Under the pieces are notes generated by a model, which did no database searches, was not told the origin of the DNA, and saw nothing but the letters and a program-made list of their open reading frames with translations. The translations under genes were made by a program, and so were the position numbers. DNA of 64,000 nt, from assembly GCA_030538185.1 (NCBI GenBank), contig JAUNUK010000002.1:248001-312000 (forward strand), in the 5' to 3' direction. Of this stretch, positions 60,692 to 64,000 are shown piece after piece. Position 1 is the stretch's first letter. Each line of letters starts with the position of its first letter. The stretch is from Actinomycetaceae bacterium. GTDB lineage: Bacteria; Actinomycetota; Actinomycetes; Actinomycetales; Actinomycetaceae.

Positions 60692-61876
60692 TCATTTCTT
60701 GAGCATAACTGGCAGCGTGCCCAATACGGGGGCTGGCGACAGCGGTGTAGGCCAAGAGCGAGGCGGCAGCACCCTGGCAAGCAGACCACCCACAACCACC
60801 CCCATGATCACGAGGATCGTCACGGCGTTGCCCGCAGCAGTGACCACCTCTATCTCTTGAGTCATGCTGGTGAGTAGCGGCGTAAGGGCACTCATGACCA
60901 GTAGGGCTGCGGCCTCAGCGGAGATGAAGGCCCCCACAATGGCGGTGGAAGTAAAGGCCAGGAACACAATGTGTAGAACCGTCAGCTGTGTTGAGGCCAA
61001 GAAGTCATGCAGGACTGCGAAAACACCGGCTGCCGAAAGGTAAGAAGCCAAGAGCGCAACACCGCCAACACAAGCGGCCACAAAACCAAGTTCCTTGAGC
61101 ATGCGCTCAATGCAGGTAGGCCACCAGGTGACAGGCGAACCCAAGGCCCCCAAAGAAAACAGCCCCAGGATGAAGGCGTTTACGCCCCCCAGATCAGTCA
61201 TGGATGCCTGGGTGCCCAACAGCAAAGAAACGTTCACGAAGGCCACGATCCCCAGCGGCATCAAAGCGATCCAGGCGTCAGACTTCTGCAAGGGCTTCGT
61301 TTCGCTGTCGTCTGAGGCCTTGACGGCGAAACTTTGTGAGGCCCCGCGTTTAGAGCTGTCTTTCGACAACGAAGACACCTGCATGCGCATGGTCTTAGGC
61401 TTTTGGACTTTCCAGTACACCACGGCGACCACGAGGCCCAGAGAAACAATCGGCAGCGCCCACAATGCCGTTGCGTGCGTCGAGGAAGCCCCCGGCAGTG
61501 TCGCAACAATCAGCAAAGCAATCAAGGTGCCTGGCAAGCCGTGCCTGAGTGCCAGCCAGTAATCCAGTTGCGCCTCGGTGGCGGGCCTGCCCAGAAGGAA
61601 AAATACGGCACGAAAAACCCGCCTGGCCAGCCCAGATTCTATGAACATGGCGCCCGCTAAGAACCACAGAGCCAGGCCCACGAAGGAATACGCGGACATG
61701 GCTCCCATGAATTCCAGGGCGGCGCTCAAAAGACCCCTGGGCCCCGCGATGAACACAAGCCCCAAAGCCCCTGGAAGCCCCAAGGAAAGAGGCGCTGGGA
61801 TGCGAGAGGCAAGCAGCACAAGTGCAAGCAGCACAAAGATGACGGGCGCAAGCCACGGGGGCAGGAAATCAAGCAT
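60692..61876 (-). CDS. TRAP transporter large permease-like protein (DctM type)
   Basis: 394 residues with about 10-12 hydrophobic segments. It resembles DctM (LGLPGALGLVFIAGP, MGAMSAYSFVGLALWFLAGAMFIESGLARRVFRAVFFLLG), with a hydrophilic cytoplasmic loop in the middle. Overlaps the end of the DctQ-like gene by 8 bp. No DctP binding protein is nearby, and the product is shorter than typical DctM, so it may be a divergent or partnerless secondary transporter. Substrate unknown. Confidence 0.65.
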   Translation of the reverse strand: MLDFLPPWLAPVIFVLLALVLLASRIPAPLSLGLPGALGLVFIAGPRGLLSAALEFMGAMSAYSFVGLALWFLAGAMFIESGLARRVFRAVFFLLGRPATEAQLDYWLALRHGLPGTLIALLIVATLPGASSTHATALWALPIVSLGLVVAVVYWKVQKPKTMRMQVSSLSKDSSKRGASQSFAVKASDDSETKPLQKSDAWIALMPLGIVAFVNVSLLLGTQASMTDLGGVNAFILGLFSLGALGSPVTWWPTCIERMLKELGFVAACVGGVALLASYLSAAGVFAVLHDFLASTQLTVLHIVFLAFTSTAIVGAFISAEAAALLVMSALTPLLTSMTQEIEVVTAAGNAVTILVIMGVVVGGLLARVLPPRSWPTPLSPAPVLGTLPVMLKK

Positions 61877-62393
61877 TCTTACCCTCCTTGTGCGCGAGCA
61901 GAAGGGAACGCAGCTGGGTTATCGCAATCCAGGCCCACCAGATGCCAAAGACGGGGATCGGTAAAGCTGCCAAGCTCAGTGGTACCTCGATAACGGCCAT
62001 AGGCACGTCCCAGGAGGATATGGTCGTCCACGCGCCCCCAATGACCATCACGAGCAGGCTGAACAACAAGAGCACTGAACTTGTGAAAATCCGGTAAGAG
62101 GGGGGCGGTTCCTTAGAAGGATCATTGCCGAGGGCGGGAAGTTGTTTGTCTGTAAGCAGGGTGGTCATGGCCCCCAAAACCACCCAGATAACCAGCAGAG
62201 AGGCCACTTGTTCAATACGTAGAGCCATTAGGGCAGCAGTTGAATTTGCGAAACCAGCCCAGGCGTCCGCCCTCGGAAAAGATAAACCCCCGAAACCCAG
62301 GTGCGCGGTTTCGGCAACAAGGTGGAAGACGGATGCGACAACCAGGACGACACCGATAACCGAAGCAATGGTGCCTATAGCTTTGTTAGGCAT
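61869..62393 (-). CDS. TRAP transporter small permease-like protein (DctQ type)
   Basis: 174 residues, four membrane segments, ATG at 62393 with GGAAGG upstream (a GTG at 62423 is in frame). Position and topology fit DctQ, the small subunit partnering DctM. Sequence similarity is weak, so the assignment rests mainly on the neighbour. Two motif copies lie inside in opposite orientations (62123-62137 and 62267-62281). Confidence 0.55.
   Translation of the reverse strand: MPNKAIGTIASVIGVVLVVASVFHLVAETAHLGFGGLSFPRADAWAGFANSTAALMALRIEQVASLLVIWVVLGAMTTLLTDKQLPALGNDPSKEPPPSYRIFTSSVLLLFSLLVMVIGGAWTTISSWDVPMAVIEVPLSLAALPIPVFGIWWAWIAITQLRSLLLAHKEGKNA
62123..62137 (+). repeat. Dispersed uptake-like motif, 14/15 match
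   Basis: CATTGCCGAGGGCGG in the DctQ-like gene. Confidence 0.7.
62267..62281 (-). repeat. Dispersed uptake-like motif, 14/15 match
   Basis: CCGCCCTCGGAAAAG in the same gene, opposite orientation, 129 bases beyond the previous copy. Confidence 0.7.
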
Positions 62394-62536
62394 ACCCTGC
62401 ACCTTCCTAACCTTCCGTTCCACGTAGGCCTGGCGATCGGTCCCAGGTACAGCAAATTTAGCAAATTATCGCAGGATTCCAGCGGTGCAGGGCGGATGTG
62501 GTCAGGAAATGCTCCCAGGCCACTAAGAGAGTAGAG

Positions 62537-62563
62537 TTAGCACTCTAAGGTCTAGAGTGCTGA
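62537..62563 (+). promoter_or_regulatory. CIRCE operator (HrcA binding site)
   Basis: TTAGCACTC, 9 bases, GAGTGCTGA: one mismatch from the CIRCE consensus. It sits 19 bases before the hrcA start, so HrcA should repress its own operon until heat stress. Confidence 0.92.
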
Positions 62564-62581
62564 TTTAGGTTAGGAGTGTGC

Positions 62582-63628
62582 GTGAGCGACAGTAGAAGAC
62601 TGAGCGTATTGCGCGCTATTGTCTCCGATTATGTTCAGACCAAAGAACCTGTGGGATCGCGCATCTTGGTGGAACGACACAGGCTGGGTGTTTCGCCTGC
62701 AACCGTGCGCAACGATATGGCCGTTTTGGAAAACGAAGGTTTCATACAACAGCCGCACACTTCTGCTGGGCGCATCCCCACCGATAAAGGATATCGACTA
62801 TTCGTTGACCGACTGGATGAGGTAAAACCTCTTACGGTTGCCGAGAGGCGCGCCATTACACAGCTATTGGATGATGCCGTTGACATAGATGATGTTGTGG
62901 AACGCACAGTTAGGCTGCTGGCGCAGTTGACCCACCAGGCGGCGATCGTTCAGTACCCGGTTTTCCGAACCGCCACAGTGCGCCACCTTGAATTTATCCA
63001 GGTCTCTGCCTACCGGCTGATGGTTATTGTCATTATGGATACGGGGCGCGTCGACCAACACTTGCTTGAGATCGACGAAGAAATCGCCGCCCATGATCTT
63101 GAGGACATAGCCCATTTGGTCAATAAGATCTGTGTTGGCAACGATGTGACTACTATTCGCAGGGCTATTGAGGATTTGCGAGATACTCATCACATCCAAT
63201 GGGGCTCGGACACAGAAAAGGCTCCGACGCTTTCTTTGCTCGAGGCCGTGATCAGTGCTTTAGAAAGCGGAGACACCGAACAGCGCATTGTCATGGCAGG
63301 CGTGGCGAATCTAACCCGTTTGGATACGGACTTCACCAAGAGCATCATCCCTGTTGTAGAAGCTTTGGAAGAACAAGTCGTTTTGCTGAAATTGTTTAGC
63401 GAAATGTCCAATGACGCCCCTGTTGCGGTGTCCATTGGCTCCGAGCACGGTTACGATTCGCTGTCCGAAGCGGCGATCGTCACCTCAACCTACGAGACAA
63501 CAGATGGTGGCCAGGCACATCTAGGGGTAGTAGGGCCAACCAGGATGGACTATCCTGCTTCGATAGCTGCCGTCCGGGCTGTTGCCCGGTACCTTTCAAA
63601 GATCCTGGGTACCCAACAAGAGATCTAA
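62582..63628 (+). CDS. hrcA: Heat-inducible transcription repressor HrcA
   Basis: 348 residues from GTG at 62582, with AGGAG 5 bases upstream (the GTG at 62576 is part of that site). Winged helix ([42 protein letters not shown]), the [14 protein letters not shown] motif, and the GAF-like C-terminal domain ([29 protein letters not shown]). Binds CIRCE together with GroEL-dependent activity. First gene of hrcA-dnaJ. Confidence 0.95.
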   Translation: MSDSRRLSVLRAIVSDYVQTKEPVGSRILVERHRLGVSPATVRNDMAVLENEGFIQQPHTSAGRIPTDKGYRLFVDRLDEVKPLTVAERRAITQLLDDAVDIDDVVERTVRLLAQLTHQAAIVQYPVFRTATVRHLEFIQVSAYRLMVIVIMDTGRVDQHLLEIDEEIAAHDLEDIAHLVNKICVGNDVTTIRRAIEDLRDTHHIQWGSDTEKAPTLSLLEAVISALESGDTEQRIVMAGVANLTRLDTDFTKSIIPVVEALEEQVVLLKLFSEMSNDAPVAVSIGSEHGYDSLSEAAIVTSTYETTDGGQAHLGVVGPTRMDYPASIAAVRAVARYLSKILGTQQEI

Positions 63629-63659
63629 TAGCAAAGATGGAAGAAGAAGGAACGTTTCT

Positions 63660-64000
63660 TTGAGCGATCACTACGAAACTCTAGGCGTAAGCCGCGATGC
63701 AAGCGCCGATGACATCAAGAAGGCCTACCGGAAATTGGCCAGAAAAATGCACCCTGATGTCGCTGGTGCCGAGGCAGCCGATGCCTTTAAAGAGGTGACG
63801 GCAGCCTACGAAGTACTTTCCAACCCTGATAAACGTGCTCAATACGATATGGGCGGTTCGGGGTTCTCCTCTATGGGTGGTGGAAGTTTCGGATTCTCTG
63901 ACATCTTTGAGACCTTCTTCTCTGCCGCCTCTGGTCCAGCCGGGCCGACCCCGAGGGGCAGGCGCGGCCAAGATATCTTGACAACCCTAGACATAAGCCT
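63660..64000 (+). CDS. dnaJ: Chaperone DnaJ (partial, 3' end off window)
   Basis: TTG at 63660 with AAGGA about 8 bases upstream. J domain complete: [30 protein letters not shown], with the HPD motif, and the QYDMGG end. A Gly/Phe-rich linker follows ([15 protein letters not shown]), then the beginning of the substrate-binding region ([11 protein letters not shown]). Co-chaperone that stimulates DnaK ATPase. 31 bases downstream of hrcA and presumably co-regulated through CIRCE. Confidence 0.95.
   Translation, partial: MSDHYETLGVSRDASADDIKKAYRKLARKMHPDVAGAEAADAFKEVTAAYEVLSNPDKRAQYDMGGSGFSSMGGGSFGFSDIFETFFSAASGPAGPTPRGRRGQDILTTLDIS

Noticed and set aside
133-62281. Reading the 15-base motif as KOPS or Chi
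   Set aside because: Those are strand-biased relative to replication, while here both orientations alternate over short distances. A replichore-wide check was not possible.
1-64000. CRISPR array, insertion sequences, rRNA genes, replication origin
   Set aside because: No regularly spaced repeats, transposase genes, rRNA sequence or DnaA-box cluster typical of an origin was seen; the DnaA-box-like sites occur only in pairs or singly.

Overview
The window looks like chromosome from an actinomycete, probably in or near the Actinomycetaceae; the family placement is inference. Support comes from the GlgE/GlgP/GlgX glycogen set, DUF3097, a VKOR paired with a DtxR-type regulator, a comEC lacking the beta-lactamase domain, frequent GTG/TTG starts and moderately high GC. 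The ends cut glgE (left) and dnaJ (right).

Layout. 1-10 kb: glgE and glgP are divergent, followed by a TetR regulator, trpS, a small unknown gene and glgX. 10-13.3 kb: etfB-etfA-mnmA. 13.6-30 kb: an accessory island with five secreted proteins carrying cell-wall-binding repeat 2 (CWB2). Four of them alternate in orientation (- + - +) and share identical 5' ends, long identical internal blocks and the same terminator hairpin. Between them lie a tyrosine recombinase, a VapBC pair and an HTH/PIN pair. 30-41.5 kb: tRNA-Leu, an endonuclease-like protein, an aldo/keto reductase, an orphan MbcA-like antitoxin, a HIT protein, a peptide ABC transporter, DtxR-type regulator/VKOR and tRNA-Lys. 41.6-55 kb: leuS, a GNAT, a beta-propeller protein, comEA-comEC, holA, rpsT, lepA, a Cys-rich mini-protein, trmB and hemW. 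55-64 kb: a 1444-residue CWB2 protein with a dead trypsin fold, DUF3097, a TRAP-type permease pair, and hrcA-dnaJ behind a CIRCE operator.

Two signals stand out. First, the 15-base motif CATTTCCGAGGGCGG recurs: five exact copies, several one-mismatch copies, and 26 copies of its 8-base core where about 3 to 4 would be expected. It occurs in both orientations, between genes and inside unrelated genes in several reading frames, which resembles a DNA uptake sequence. comEA and comEC are in the same window, and the comEA promoter shares a paired DnaA-box-like element with the endonuclease-like gene. Second, the CWB2 island has the structure of a surface-antigen variation locus: alternating paralogs, a 419-bp identical block in inverted orientation, 119-bp inverted repeats around one gene pair, exchanged C-terminal domains, and an intact tyrosine recombinase between two divergent copies. 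Both interpretations are inference from sequence structure. All counts were made by eye.
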